From Sorangium aterium (GTDB lineage Bacteria > Myxococcota_A > Polyangia > Polyangiales > Polyangiaceae), in contig NZ_JAQNDK010000004.1 in assembly GCF_028368935.1 (NCBI RefSeq), positions 1,674,001-1,738,000 of the forward strand: DNA of 64,000 nucleotides, read 5' to 3'. The notes under the pieces are model-generated. The model was not told where the DNA came from. It did no database searches and saw only the letters and a program-made list of their open reading frames with translations. Shown here in pieces: positions 11,339 to 22,700 of this stretch. The translations under genes were made by a program, and so were the position numbers. Positions within the stretch are counted from its first letter, which is position 1, and the number at the start of each line of letters is the position of its first letter.

Positions 11339-12096
11339 GCGCGGCTCTCGTGCTCGCGTCGCGCGTCGCCGCGCTGCTCGCGCGCTCCGGCGTGGAGGCG
11401 CGGCCCCCGGCCGCGGGGGCGGGCGCGTGGTCCCTCGCGCTGGCCGAGCCGCCGGATCTCGCGGCGCTCTACGCGGCGGCGGACGGCATCGCGCTCCCGG
11501 ACGGGACGCTCATCCTGCCGCGCGGCGACGTCGCGCGGGCGACGGCGTGGCTCGCGGAGGAGCGCTCGCTCGACTGGGCGCACGACCTCCTGGTCATCGG
11601 GGAGCGGGAGGATCTCGTCATCGTGCTCGACCTCGACGTCGCGGGCGCGCGGGCCGGGGGCGGCGTGCTCGAGGCGCCGACCGACGGGCTCGCGTCGTTC
11701 CAGCGCGTCGCCCGCTCGGTGGTCGGCTACCTGGAGCGGCGCCTCGGCGTCGCAGGGGCCGAGGCCGCGGGGCCCGAGGTGCGGGCGCGCGAGGCCGCGG
11801 CGCGCCGCGACCTCCCGGCGCTCGTCGAGGCGCTCTCGGAGGAGATGTACCCGGGCGCGGAGCGGCAGGTCGCGCACGCGGCGCTCACGCTGGGCGCGCT
11901 CCTGTCGGAGCGCGGGGACGAGGCGGCGCTGGACGCCTTCGCGCGCTCGGTCGAGGCGCGGGTCGCGGCGGCGCCGCGGGGCGCCGCGGGGCCCGAGCGG
12001 CTCGCGGCGTGGCGCGCGTGCGAGATCGCGGCGCGAGAGGCGGGGGCAGAGGTGATCGCCGCGGCGTGCGCGGCGCGGGCGAGCGGCGGGGGGTAG
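11335..12096 (+). CDS. SMI1/KNR4 (SUKH)-like protein
   Basis: A 253-residue Ala/Arg-rich protein. Residues ~35-125 follow the SUKH pattern: a helix ending in LAALYAAADGIALPDG, then LILPRGDVARATAWL, DLLVIGEREDLVIVLDLD, and a closing helix FQRVARSVVGYLERRL. The rest is helical and unassigned. SUKH proteins are often immunity proteins against secreted toxins, but many are orphan. The ATG overlaps the lipase stop (ATGA), so the two are probably made together. The family call is by pattern only. Confidence 0.5.
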   Translation: MSAALVLASRVAALLARSGVEARPPAAGAGAWSLALAEPPDLAALYAAADGIALPDGTLILPRGDVARATAWLAEERSLDWAHDLLVIGEREDLVIVLDLDVAGARAGGGVLEAPTDGLASFQRVARSVVGYLERRLGVAGAEAAGPEVRAREAAARRDLPALVEALSEEMYPGAERQVAHAALTLGALLSERGDEAALDAFARSVEARVAAAPRGAAGPERLAAWRACEIAAREAGAEVIAAACAARASGGG

Positions 12097-12152
12097 GGGG
12101 CTGGCCGCGAAGCGCCTCGGCAGACGGCGCTCCGTCGCTCAGCGGACCGAGC

Positions 12153-12797
12153 TCACCTGGCGCATCGCTCCCGGAGCCTCGCGCGCCACGCGCGCACCAC
12201 GGACGTCTGATCCCCCTTGCGCAGCATGAACTCCGTCAGCCCCGCGACGTCGAGGCCGGGCAGGAGCCGGCTCTGCCCGGCCTCCGCGTAGCCGTCCGGG
12301 CCGAGGAGGTGGATGGAGAGCTTCCCCTTCTTCAGGAACCAGACCTCGGGCACGCCGAGCCCCGCATAGACGGAGAGCTTGTTGATCGTCCCGCTCTTCT
12401 CGATGATCTCGATCGCGAGCTCCGGGATCTCCCCGTCCTCGACCGTCCCGAGCACGTAGCACTCGTCCGGCTCCACCCCCCGCTCCGCGAGCCTCTTGCG
12501 GACGGTCATGCTGCCGTATCCGCTGAGCGGCAGCTCCGCCTCTTCGGCATAGGCCTCGACGAGGCGGGCAAGGATCGTCTTCCGCCCCTCGTGGGGTCCG
12601 CCCGGGCTCATCAGCTCCAGCACTCCCTCGCAGTACGTCACCCGCACGCCAGCCCGGTCGCCGAGGGCGGCCAGGATGGCCTCGTACTGCTCCCACGAGA
12701 CGTCATGAACGACGAAGAGCTGGTCTTCCGAGCCGTCCGCCGCGACAGCGTCGGCGGCGCCGGCAGGGGGGGCGAGGAGGGGTGCAGCGGCGGCCAT
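12153..12797 (-). CDS. Uma2-family (DUF820) putative endonuclease
   Basis: A 214-residue protein of the large Uma2 family, which has a restriction-endonuclease-like fold. Marks are LELMSPGGPHE near residue 65, PDECYVLG, PELAIEIIEKSG, NKLSVYAGLGVPEVWFL; the D, E and K of the PD-(D/E)xK core can be read in these. Function in the cell is not known for the family. It stands alone and faces the SUKH-like gene. The first ~20 residues are an Ala-rich low-complexity stretch. Confidence 0.8.
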   Translation of the reverse strand: MAAAAPLLAPPAGAADAVAADGSEDQLFVVHDVSWEQYEAILAALGDRAGVRVTYCEGVLELMSPGGPHEGRKTILARLVEAYAEEAELPLSGYGSMTVRKRLAERGVEPDECYVLGTVEDGEIPELAIEIIEKSGTINKLSVYAGLGVPEVWFLKKGKLSIHLLGPDGYAEAGQSRLLPGLDVAGLTEFMLRKGDQTSVVRAWRARLRERCAR

Positions 12798-12957
12798 GAC
12801 AGCGTGCTCCTCCGAGGAGTATCACCCCCGCGCCGCGCGCTGGCAACCGCCGATCCCAGCGCCCGCGCGCCGCTGCCCCGCTCGACGGCCCTGACGCGCG
12901 CCACGGACTCGCCGGACGCTGCCAGGGGCGGGCCCGGGGCGCTCGGGAGCCGCGCCC

Positions 12958-14355
<1,398 letters not shown>

Positions 14356-14402
14356 CGAGTTCCTTGCCTCCGGCGCGCCGCGCGCGCGTGCGCCAGGGAA
14401 GG

Positions 14403-14930
14403 CTACTCGAACTGGAGCGGCTCGTCGTCGTCCCCGACGCCGAGCATCTCGAGGATCTGCCGCACCTCCATGGCGGACTCGACCTCAGGGCCCGCGTCCA
14501 GGAAGCCCTGGAGGTGCTTCCGCGCGAGCGCGCGGTTGCCGCGGGCCGCGTACGCGAGCCCCATCGCGTGCATCGCCTCGCCGTCCTTCGGGAACCGGCG
14601 GAGCGCCTCCTTCGCCTGCGCGATCGCGCCCTCCGTGTCGCCGACGCGACGGAGCGCGTGCGACAGGGCCACCCGCGCCCCGAGGAAGCTCGGCGCGAGC
14701 CGCACGGCGGCGCGGTATGCATCGCGCGCCGGCTCGAGCTGGCCGAGCTCGTAGAGCGCGTGCCCGAGCAGGTTGTACGCGTACGGGTTCGACGGGGAGG
14801 CCTTGATCACGTCGCGCAGCGCGACGAGCGCCTCCTGGACTTGCTCCTCTTGCAGGAGCTCGGCCGCCTCCTCGACGGCCTCCCAGTGGGCGGAGTCGAT
14901 CGATTCGTCCACCACGGCTCTGAGCACCAT
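14403..14930 (-). CDS. TPR-repeat protein
   Basis: A 175-residue, acidic-ended protein with about four tetratricopeptide motifs between residues 35 and 150 (for example [20 protein letters not shown] and [20 protein letters not shown]). No signal peptide or membrane segment, so it is likely a cytoplasmic adaptor. It is followed by sthA on the same strand and is divergent from the GT-C-like gene. Partners are unknown. Confidence 0.75.
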   Translation of the reverse strand: MVLRAVVDESIDSAHWEAVEEAAELLQEEQVQEALVALRDVIKASPSNPYAYNLLGHALYELGQLEPARDAYRAAVRLAPSFLGARVALSHALRRVGDTEGAIAQAKEALRRFPKDGEAMHAMGLAYAARGNRALARKHLQGFLDAGPEVESAMEVRQILEMLGVGDDDEPLQFE

Positions 14931-14992
14931 GGCGCGCAGTCTAGCCAGAATCGGCGCGCCGTCCTGGGCTCCTTCGTGGTACCGGCCGGGCC

Positions 14993-17053
14993 GTGAGGCG
15001 CCCGCCGCGGATCCGGCTGCTCTTGTGGCACGCGAGCGCCGCGATCCCGGTGCTCGGCGCCGCCGCGGCGTTCTACGGACCCGCGCTCGCCAGGACGGGC
15101 GGCGTCTGGCCGGCGCCCCTCGACGACGTCTACATCCACTTCGGGTTCGCCCGCGCCGCGGCCCTTGGCCACCCGTTCTCGTGGATCCCGGGCAACGGCT
15201 ACTCCTCGGGCGGGACCAGCCTGGCGTACCCCCTCGCCCTCGCGCCCGGGTACCTGCTCGGGTTTCGCGGCGCGTGGCTCGGCCTCTTCGCCGCGCTCCT
15301 CGCGTGCGCCGCGCTGCTCGACCTCTGCCGGTCGCTCCGGCGGCTCCTCGAGCCGCGCGCCGGGCCCGGCGCCGCGTCCTCCCGCTGGGTCGCCTGGGTC
15401 GCGCCGCTCTTCGTCGTGGCCGTGCCGCTGCTCGACTGGAGCTGGTTCTCCGGGATGGAGGTCGCGCTGCTCGGCGCGGTGATGGGCCGGGCGCTCGTCG
15501 CGGTGCGGCGCGCCGAGCTCGCCCCGCCGGCGCAGCGCCCGGCCGAGCAGCTCCGGGCAGGGCTCCTCGCCGCGCTGCTCGTCGCGACGCGGCCCGAGGC
15601 CGTCGCGCTCGCGGCGCCGCTCGCGATCGCCGTGGCCCACGCGGCGGGCTCGCTGGGCGCGGCGGCGTCGCTCGCGCGCGCGTCCCTGCCGACCGCGCTG
15701 CTCCTCGGCGCGCAGGCCGCCGCGAACCGCGCGCTCACGGGGGAGTGGAGCGCCGCGGGGGCGGTGCGCAAGCTCATCCTCTCGAACCCGTACCCGGCGC
15801 CGCTCGAGAAGGCGGTGGAGGTGATCAAGAACCTCGCTGCGCTGCGGGTGCAGGCGCTGGAGAGCGCGCTCGGCGGTCCGTCCTATGCCCTCCTCTTGCC
15901 GCTGCTCGGCGCGATCGCGGCGCTCGACCGGCGCGCGCGGCGCCTCGCCGTGCCGCTCCTGATCGGCGCCTACGGCTCGCTGCTCCTCGTCGCGCTCAAC
16001 GCGACGGCGCGCTACCAGAACCTCCGCTACGCCGCCCCGGCGCTCGCGATGCTGCTCGTCGCGGCGGCCCTCGGGGCCGAGGCGCTCGCGCGGCGGGGGC
16101 GGCTCGCGGCGGGCGTCGCCGCGGCGCTCGCGCTCGCGGCCCTCGCGGCGCCCTCCCCGTGGTTCGGGCGGCAGATCGACCACTTCGCCCGCTCCTCGGC
16201 CAACATCGCCGGGCAGCAGGTCGAGGTCGCGCGGCGCCTCGCCGCGCGCGCGCCGCGGCCGCGGCGGGTGCTGCTCGGCGACGCGGGCGCGATCCCGTAC
16301 CTGTCGGGGATCCCGGCCATCGACGGGCTCGGGCTCGGCGGGTACCGGGGGATGCCGTTCGCGCGGGCCTCGGTGCACGGCGTGCCGGCCGTTGTCGAGC
16401 TCATCGAGCGGCTCGACGCCGCCGAGCGGCCTGACGTCTTTGCCCTGTACCCCTCGTGGTGGGGCGGGCTCGCGGACGTCTTCGGCCGGCGCGTCGACGC
16501 GGTGAAGATCGAGGACAACGTGATGTGCGCCGCGGACGAGAAGGTGATCTACGAGGCGGACTGGTCGGCGCTCGCCCCGCCGGGGGAGCGCCGCGACGGG
16601 GCCATCGACGAGGTGGACATCGCCGACCTGGTCGACGAGCGGGCGCACGGCTACGCGTTCCCGTCGCCGCGCGGCGGCTGGGTCGTCGGCGCCGTGCTTC
16701 GGGACGGGAGCGACGGCGGCGGTGCGCCGCGGTTCGACGCCGGCAGGATCATCCCCGAGGGGCGCGAGCAGTCGTTCGCGATCGGAGCGGCCGCCGCGGC
16801 CGCCGCGGCCGCCGCGAGCGCCCGCGGGCCCGCCGTGCTCGCGCTGCGCACCGACGGGGGCGGCCCGATCGCGATCGGCGTGGCGGTCGAGCGCGCCGCG
16901 GACGAGGCGCGCGTCGAGGTGCCAGAGCGTCCTCTGGACCGCTGGTCCGAGATCCGGGTGCCGCTGCGCGACGTCGCGCCGGGGGACCTGGTCCGGATCC
17001 GCGCGCTCCGGGGGACGTTCCGCAGCTTCCATGTCTGGCTGCTGCGGCCGTGA
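14993..17053 (+). CDS. GT-C-like polytopic membrane protein
   Basis: A 686-residue protein with about ten hydrophobic segments in residues 10-400, then a soluble C-terminal part. The first outer loop has the acidic DDVYIHFGFARAAALGHPF, followed by a GTSLAYPLAL segment; this is the pattern of GT-C glycosyltransferases that use lipid-linked sugars (aspartates in the first loop). The region VLLGDAGAIPYLSGIPAIDG also recurs in that family. A run of ten alanines lies near residue 600 in the soluble domain. It probably adds a sugar to an envelope component. The GTG at 14993 gives the full first membrane segment. The next gene overlaps its stop (GTGA). Confidence 0.65.
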   Translation: MRRPPRIRLLLWHASAAIPVLGAAAAFYGPALARTGGVWPAPLDDVYIHFGFARAAALGHPFSWIPGNGYSSGGTSLAYPLALAPGYLLGFRGAWLGLFAALLACAALLDLCRSLRRLLEPRAGPGAASSRWVAWVAPLFVVAVPLLDWSWFSGMEVALLGAVMGRALVAVRRAELAPPAQRPAEQLRAGLLAALLVATRPEAVALAAPLAIAVAHAAGSLGAAASLARASLPTALLLGAQAAANRALTGEWSAAGAVRKLILSNPYPAPLEKAVEVIKNLAALRVQALESALGGPSYALLLPLLGAIAALDRRARRLAVPLLIGAYGSLLLVALNATARYQNLRYAAPALAMLLVAAALGAEALARRGRLAAGVAAALALAALAAPSPWFGRQIDHFARSSANIAGQQVEVARRLAARAPRPRRVLLGDAGAIPYLSGIPAIDGLGLGGYRGMPFARASVHGVPAVVELIERLDAAERPDVFALYPSWWGGLADVFGRRVDAVKIEDNVMCAADEKVIYEADWSALAPPGERRDGAIDEVDIADLVDERAHGYAFPSPRGGWVVGAVLRDGSDGGGAPRFDAGRIIPEGREQSFAIGAAAAAAAAAASARGPAVLALRTDGGGPIAIGVAVERAADEARVEVPERPLDRWSEIRVPLRDVAPGDLVRIRALRGTFRSFHVWLLRP

Positions 17054-17934
17054 TCGGCCTCCTTGCCGCCCGCGCGGCGTCCTCGTGGCGCGCGCCCGCG
17101 ACACAGCGCGTCGCGAGCCACGGGGACGTCGCGCGACGGATCCATGGTAAGAGCCACCACGTGGCGAGGTGGTTCCGTGCGTCGGCCTTCGCGGCGACAG
17201 CTGGCAGGGAGGTGGCCTCGTTCGCGAGGCAGGCGGTCCTCCTGCCGTACGACACCCTCGCGCCGGTGATCCCTGACGGGGCGCGCGACGGCGACGAGGT
17301 GGTGGTCATCCTTCACGGGCTCTTCGCCTCCGCCGGCGTCCTCCGGCCGTTGCGCACGGCGATCGAGCGTCACGCGGCCCTGTCGCGCGCCTCGCGGGCG
17401 CGTGGTCGGACGGACCCGGCGCGCGCCGAGCCGTCGTGGTCGGTCCACACGGCGACGATGTCCTACGCGCCGGGGCCCGGCGTCGAGGCGCTGTCAGAGC
17501 GCCTCGCGGCGCTCGTCGCGGCGCTGCCGGACGGGGCGCGCTTGCACCTCGTCGGCCACAGCATGGGCGGCATCGTGTGCCGCTTCTTCGCGCAGGAGGT
17601 CGGCGATCCGCGCATCGTGCAGACCATCTCCATGGCGAGCCCGTTCGGCGGCATCCCGCGCGTGGCGCTGCTCGGCTTCGGCGGCGCGCGCGATCTCGAC
17701 GCGTCGAGCCCGGTCCTCCGGCGCGTCCTCCTCGGGACGGCGCGCTCGAGCATCCCGCACCTGTCGATCGTCGCGGGGGCCGACACGCTGGTCCGCTCGC
17801 CCATCGCGCACGCGCTGCCGGGCGGCGAGGTGCGGGTGATGGAGGGGCGGGGGCACAACACGCTCCTCTTCGATCCCGAGGTGGCCGCGCTCGTGGCGCG
17901 GCACGTCGTCGAGCGGCGCGGCCCCGCGCGCTGA
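17050..17934 (+). CDS. Alpha/beta-fold hydrolase
   Basis: A 294-residue protein from the GTG at 17050, which overlaps the previous stop as GTGA; an in-frame GTG at 17161 is a real alternative and would give 257 residues. The hydrolase core runs from VVVILHGLFASAG to the end: nucleophile elbow HLVGHSMGGIVCR, an acid in VAGADTLV, and the histidine in MEGRGHNTLLF. The layout is that of lipase/thioesterase-like enzymes close to triacylglycerol lipases and cob(I)-type esterases; the substrate cannot be told. Confidence 0.7.
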   Translation: MIGLLAARAASSWRAPATQRVASHGDVARRIHGKSHHVARWFRASAFAATAGREVASFARQAVLLPYDTLAPVIPDGARDGDEVVVILHGLFASAGVLRPLRTAIERHAALSRASRARGRTDPARAEPSWSVHTATMSYAPGPGVEALSERLAALVAALPDGARLHLVGHSMGGIVCRFFAQEVGDPRIVQTISMASPFGGIPRVALLGFGGARDLDASSPVLRRVLLGTARSSIPHLSIVAGADTLVRSPIAHALPGGEVRVMEGRGHNTLLFDPEVAALVARHVVERRGPAR

Positions 17935-17971
17935 CCTATCGCCGCTCGGCGCTTCGTGCTAGCTCGCTCGC

Positions 17972-18538
17972 GTGCGCTCGCCCATCGCCTGCCTCGCCGC
18001 CGTCGGGGCCTTGCTCGCCCCGCTCGCCTGGTCCTCGCCTTCGCGCGCGGACGCCTCCGCGTGGACCTTCGTGGGCGCCGGCGCGATCGGCTGGAAGCAG
18101 GGGGAAAGCGATCTCGTCTTCGACGGCGCGCTGTCGTGCGACGTCGGCGTCGGGACCACGCCCGACGCGCCCGTCATCGTCGGCGGCCTGATGCGTGCGA
18201 CGCCGATTCTCGACAGCGGCATCGATCTCGCGCTGCTCGCCCGGGTCGCGACGCGCGGCTTCCAGGCTGGCCAGCTGGGCCTTGCCCTCGACGCGGGCGG
18301 CTACCGCCGCTTCTGGGGCGCGGGTTCCACGGGCTTTGCCGGCGCGCTCACGCTTGGGGCGCCGCTCGGCATCAGCCTCTCGCTCCAGGGGAGCTACGGG
18401 ACAGACAATGCGATGGCGTTCGCCGCCATCGCGGGGATCGACCTGCTGCGTCTCACCGTCTACCGCCAGTCGCTCCTGCCGCTGTGGCCGAACCCGTTCC
18501 CCGCGCAGCAGCGCGGGCAGGACGTCGCCTCGCGCTGA
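17972..18538 (+). CDS. Small exported protein, likely beta-rich; intact parent of the copy at 26805
   Basis: A 188-residue protein with a signal peptide (hydrophobic stretch at residues 4-20, cleavage near SRA-DA). The mature part is Gly-rich with alternating hydrophobics and strands such as GAGAIGWKQGESDLVFDGA and GISLSLQGSYGTD, as in small outer-membrane barrels; no family is recognised. Its last ~70 codons recur, with a one-base deletion, at 26805-27017, on the same strand and on the far side of the RHS locus. It starts 37 bases after the hydrolase stop. Confidence 0.65.
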   Translation: MRSPIACLAAVGALLAPLAWSSPSRADASAWTFVGAGAIGWKQGESDLVFDGALSCDVGVGTTPDAPVIVGGLMRATPILDSGIDLALLARVATRGFQAGQLGLALDAGGYRRFWGAGSTGFAGALTLGAPLGISLSLQGSYGTDNAMAFAAIAGIDLLRLTVYRQSLLPLWPNPFPAQQRGQDVASR

Positions 18539-18700
18539 GGGGCGCGCGAGCGTCTCTCCGGACACGATGGGGAGCCGTCGAGCCGGGAAGTGGGCAGTCG
18601 AGGGGGCGGTCGAGGACCGGGCGCGCGACGCGCATTGGCGCCGCGGACGCCGGTTGACCGGCGAAGTCGTGCCCCGGCAGGGTGCGGCCAGGGGGGCGTC

Positions 18701-18994
18701 ATGGATGTCGTCGCCGCGCTCGCCATCCTCCTCCTCGCGTTCATTCACGTTGCGCCTCGCCGGATCGGATGTCAGGCGCGGAGGGCCGACGAGATCGCGA
18801 CGGCGAAGCCGGCGCTCGAGACGGTGGCCGAGTGGAGCGAGCCGATCGATGGCGCCCGCTCTATGACGGAGCTGCCCGCGGCGGCGCGGCAGTATGTGGA
18901 GATGGTCGAGAAGGAGACCGGCGTGCCGGTCGACGTCGTCTCGGTCGGAGCAGACCGCGAGGCGACCATCGTCCGGCGCAACGCGTTCGCCTGA
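18701..18994 (+). pseudogene. Orphan 3' fragment of purA (adenylosuccinate synthetase)
   Basis: The reading frame encodes 98 residues from ATG 18701. Residues ~30-98 match the C-terminus of adenylosuccinate synthetase: AKPALETVAEW, ELPAAARQYVEMVE, GVPVDVVSVGADREATIVRRN. The GTP- and IMP-binding N-terminal 350 residues are missing; the preceding ~25 residues are a hydrophobic stretch that does not belong to PurA. It cannot be an enzyme. It is a remnant of recombination or of a duplicated purA, lying just outside the intact 17972 gene and ending six bases before the convergent TPR gene. Confidence 0.75.
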
Positions 18995-19000
18995 GAAGCG

Positions 19001-19708
19001 CTACGGCTCTCTTCTCATCTGTTCGATCCAGCCACGAATCTCGCCCAGGGCCGGGCTCCGGGCATCCGGGTTTCTTGCCAGAATCCTGGCGGCGGCCTGC
19101 TCCATGCAGGCGATCGCTTCCGTGTTTCTCTTGACCCCCATGAGGCACCGGCCGAGCGCGATCAACGCAAGCGTGACCGCGCTGCCGCTCGTCGAGTCGG
19201 CCGCCGCCTCCTGGATGCGGAGGGCTCTCTCGGCGAGCGGGAGCGCGTCTGCCGGCCGCTCCGCCTCGAGCAGCACGTAGATCAGGGACGTCATGATGTA
19301 CGCCGTGTCGCGGCTTTCCCCGTGCGCCCGCTCGGAGAGGGCGACCGCCCTCACGAGGTGCTCGGAAGCCTCCTCCAAGGCGCCCGCCGTCCAGAGATTG
19401 ATCCCAAGACTATGGAGAAGACGGCTAAGCCGCGGATCGTCCGTGCCGAAGTTGGCCTCCGCGACGCGCAGCGCGCGCCGAATCCACGCGTCGGCCTCGA
19501 CAAGGCGACCTGGGTCGCTGCGCGGGTTGGCGGCGATGTAGGCCAGCCCGCGCAGCGGGGCGATGACCTGGGGCGCATCTCGCCCGTAAGCTCGCTCTGC
19601 CAGGTCCAGCGCGCCGCGGAATGCCTTCTCGGCTTCCACAATATCGCCGGCTCGCACCAACTGTCCTGCGCGGTCGAGCAGCGCCTTCAGGTCATCGCCC
19701 GTATCCAT
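19001..19708 (-). CDS. TPR protein downstream of the RHS gene
   Basis: A 235-residue all-helical protein with about four to five TPR-like repeats of the longer kinesin-light-chain type (LDLAERAYGRDAPQ, LRVAEANFGTDDPRL, VALSERAHGESRDTA, LRIQEAAADSTSG). No signal peptide. It starts 32 bases after the RHS stop with GAGG seven bases before the ATG, so it is probably cotranscribed with the RHS gene. Position suggests a partner or cognate protector of the RHS product; that is inference, as TPR proteins are not a known immunity family for it. Confidence 0.7.
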   Translation of the reverse strand: MDTGDDLKALLDRAGQLVRAGDIVEAEKAFRGALDLAERAYGRDAPQVIAPLRGLAYIAANPRSDPGRLVEADAWIRRALRVAEANFGTDDPRLSRLLHSLGINLWTAGALEEASEHLVRAVALSERAHGESRDTAYIMTSLIYVLLEAERPADALPLAERALRIQEAAADSTSGSAVTLALIALGRCLMGVKRNTEAIACMEQAAARILARNPDARSPALGEIRGWIEQMRREP

Positions 19709-19740
19709 TCTATGCCCTCAGCGGTGCCTGGTGAAACCCA

Positions 19741-22700
19741 TCAGAATGCCGCCCCTGATGCATCCAGGCATGCGTCGAAGCATTCCTCCTCCTCGCTCTT
19801 GCGCGATGGGTCCTTCGGGCATGTTTTCGGTTCATCGTCATGGAAGTCGCATTCGATCTTGCAGCAGTTGACCGCACGGACGACCAGCAAGTTGGTGCAT
19901 TTGAGGAAACGAGAGGGAGGGAACCGCTCGGGGGGATCCCGGTAGGGGCTCCCGGGAGCTCCGGCGTTCTCGTCTTCATCCGCCAACGGCCCGTTATCGC
20001 GTGCATTCTTTATCTCCTCTAGGATGCAGAAGAGTACCGAATGGCCACTAGCCAGGCAATCGACGTAGTCGGCCGGGCCCGTACCCGACGGGTCAGTCAG
20101 GTTGACAGGGTCGCCGATGACATACCCATAAAGGTTGGTGTCCCCGCCAGCGAAGCCGATCGGGTCCTTCGTGGTCCATCTGCCGGTCTCCGGATCGTAA
20201 TCCCGCGCTCCGAAACGGACGAGCCCCGTGTCGCGATCATAGAGCCCGCCCGCGAACCCGAACGGCGTGAAGCCGGGGTTGGTGTCGATGAGCAGGCGAC
20301 CGAACTCATCGAAATCCATCCGCTGAGCCACCACGCCGTTCGCGGTGTCTACCACGAGCCGCGGGCTGCCGCGATGGTCGGTGAGGATGCGGTAGGTCGC
20401 GCCGCCCTTGATCATCAGATCCGGCACGTTCCGCCCTCGCCCGTAGACGAATCGAGCCACCACGCCACCCGCGCCGTCGAGCTCTGCCGCCGGCTGCAGG
20501 TCGCTCCGGTACAGGAATCCCTGGACGTTGACCCCGTTCCGCTGCTTCCAGATGCGGTGCCCCTCGCCATCGACAAGGTAATCGATGTCGGTGCCATCCG
20601 GCAGCTCGACGTGCCGCAGCTTGCCGCCGGCGTCGTAGGTGAAGGCCGTTGTCCCTCCCGTCACCGCGTCGGTCACGCTCGTCCGGTCGCCCGCCGGGCT
20701 CATCCCGTACGTCTTGGTTGCGTAGGTCAGGAGCCGGTCCTGGTCGTCATACGTGCCTACCTCCGTCCCGCCCGACGAGGTCCGCGCCGAGCGGTTCCCG
20801 TTCACATCGTAGTCGTAGTGTGCCGTGAGCACGCTGTCACGATACACGTCAGTAAGCCTGCCGACGAGGTCGTAAACATACTCGTAAGCGTGCGTTTGCC
20901 CTTGTATCGTCTCCGTCATGTTCTCGATGCGTCCCAGGGCATCTGGCGTATACGTCACCTGGTATATCGTCGAGCCGCTCACCTGCGCGACATACGTCGC
21001 CACGGCGCCATAGGCGTCCGGGGTTACCGTGTCGCTCACGACGCCGATGCTGCTGCCAGTGTACAGCCCGTTCTGCGGATGCCTGAACAGCGAGAGGCCG
21101 CCCGCCTGATTGAGGAGACCGTCGTTGTCGTACCCGAAGGTGACCGCCGCGCCGCCGTTGATGCTCTCGCTGGCGACGCGGAAGTCATTGTTGTAGATCC
21201 ACTGCACCGTGCCCGAGCCGGCGCCGAATCCATCGCCTGTCCACGTCCCGCTCGTCAGCAGCGCGCCGTCGTAGCCGTAGGCGAGCGATACCCCCGAGGG
21301 GCCGCTCAGATTCACGAGCTTCCCCGTCGTCGGGCTGTAGCCGAAGGCCACCGTGCCCATCCCCAGGGGCAAGACCATCTGGCTGACACGGCCTGTCGAT
21401 GGCTCCCGGACGTACGTCACGGCCGGCTCGCCGGCGCGGGCCGAGCTCGTGAGTAGCTGGTCGAGATCGTAGGACCAGGAGGCCTCCCCGGACACAGATC
21501 CGAGCGGCGGCGCCAGGTAGGCCTCCAGCATGTCGGCTGGATTGTAGCTGAACGTATGTGCCGGACGATCTGGAGGCGTCACCGTATGCACGCGCCCACC
21601 GGGGTAGTAAGTGGTCCCGACCACCTCGTTGTCCGTCCTCGTCAGCTGCGTGACCCGGCCGACCGGGTCGTGAAGGAGCGAGACACCGTTGAGCAGTGGA
21701 TCGATCGCCGTCGTGAGCCAGCCGTTGTCTTCATAGGTATATGTCCAGGTCCTGGAGCCTTGGGACCGAGTGTGCAGCCGACCGTCTGGATGGTACGTGA
21801 AGTCGATCGGCAGGATTCCGGGCGACTGGGTGCGCTGTGTTCGTCCTTCGGTCGTCAGTACAACGGATGACTGACGCCCGACCGGCGATGTGGACAGGAT
21901 CGTTCTCGTCGTCCTGTTGAACACCTGAGTGAACGGGTTTCCATTGATGGTCAGAACATCGGTCAGCGAGGCGACGTTCAAGGGGTCTCCCAGCGGCCCG
22001 AGCACCGTCGAGCGTGATCGGGTGACCTGCATCGTTCGCCCCAGAGGGGTGATCGTGGTTTCCTTGCTGACAATCGGCGACTGCATGCCGAAACGTGGAT
22101 CGCTGGTCCTCTCGGTGGAAACCACGGTGCCGTCGCGCCCCGTTACGGTTGTGGCACCATCCTGACCGATGTCAACGACGCTCGAACGACCGTCCGATCC
22201 GGTGTGGACGCGCCTCGTACCACCCGTCGACAGCACCTCGATCGCATGCGATCGAGCTCGGCCCATCGCCGTGGTGACCGTGACGCTGTGGCCTGATGTC
22301 GTGAGCGTCCGCTGGAGCTCCTTGTAGCCGCCCGCCGGGTCGGAATCTTTGGCAAGGCGGCCGTCTGCTTCGTATTCGAACTCATGACGGCGCTCGAGCG
22401 GGTCGGTCAAGGCGCTGAGGAGGCCGGTGCTCGGATAGTACTCGAGCGTGGTCGTCTCATTCGCTGGGTTGGTCACTCTCCAGAGGTACCCCTCGGCGCC
22501 CAACTCGAGCGTCGTGAACTGCCCGGTGGGCGCCATGATGCCTGTTGGCGCGCCGCTCGCATCGCGCTGAATGATGGTGACTTGCTCGTTGATGTCAGTG
22601 ATCGTCGACAGCCTTCCCGCCGCGTCGTACCCGAATTGATACTTTGGGACTCCGAGGAGGGTATCGAGTGTACTGATGTGCTGCCCGGTGCTGTCGAAGA

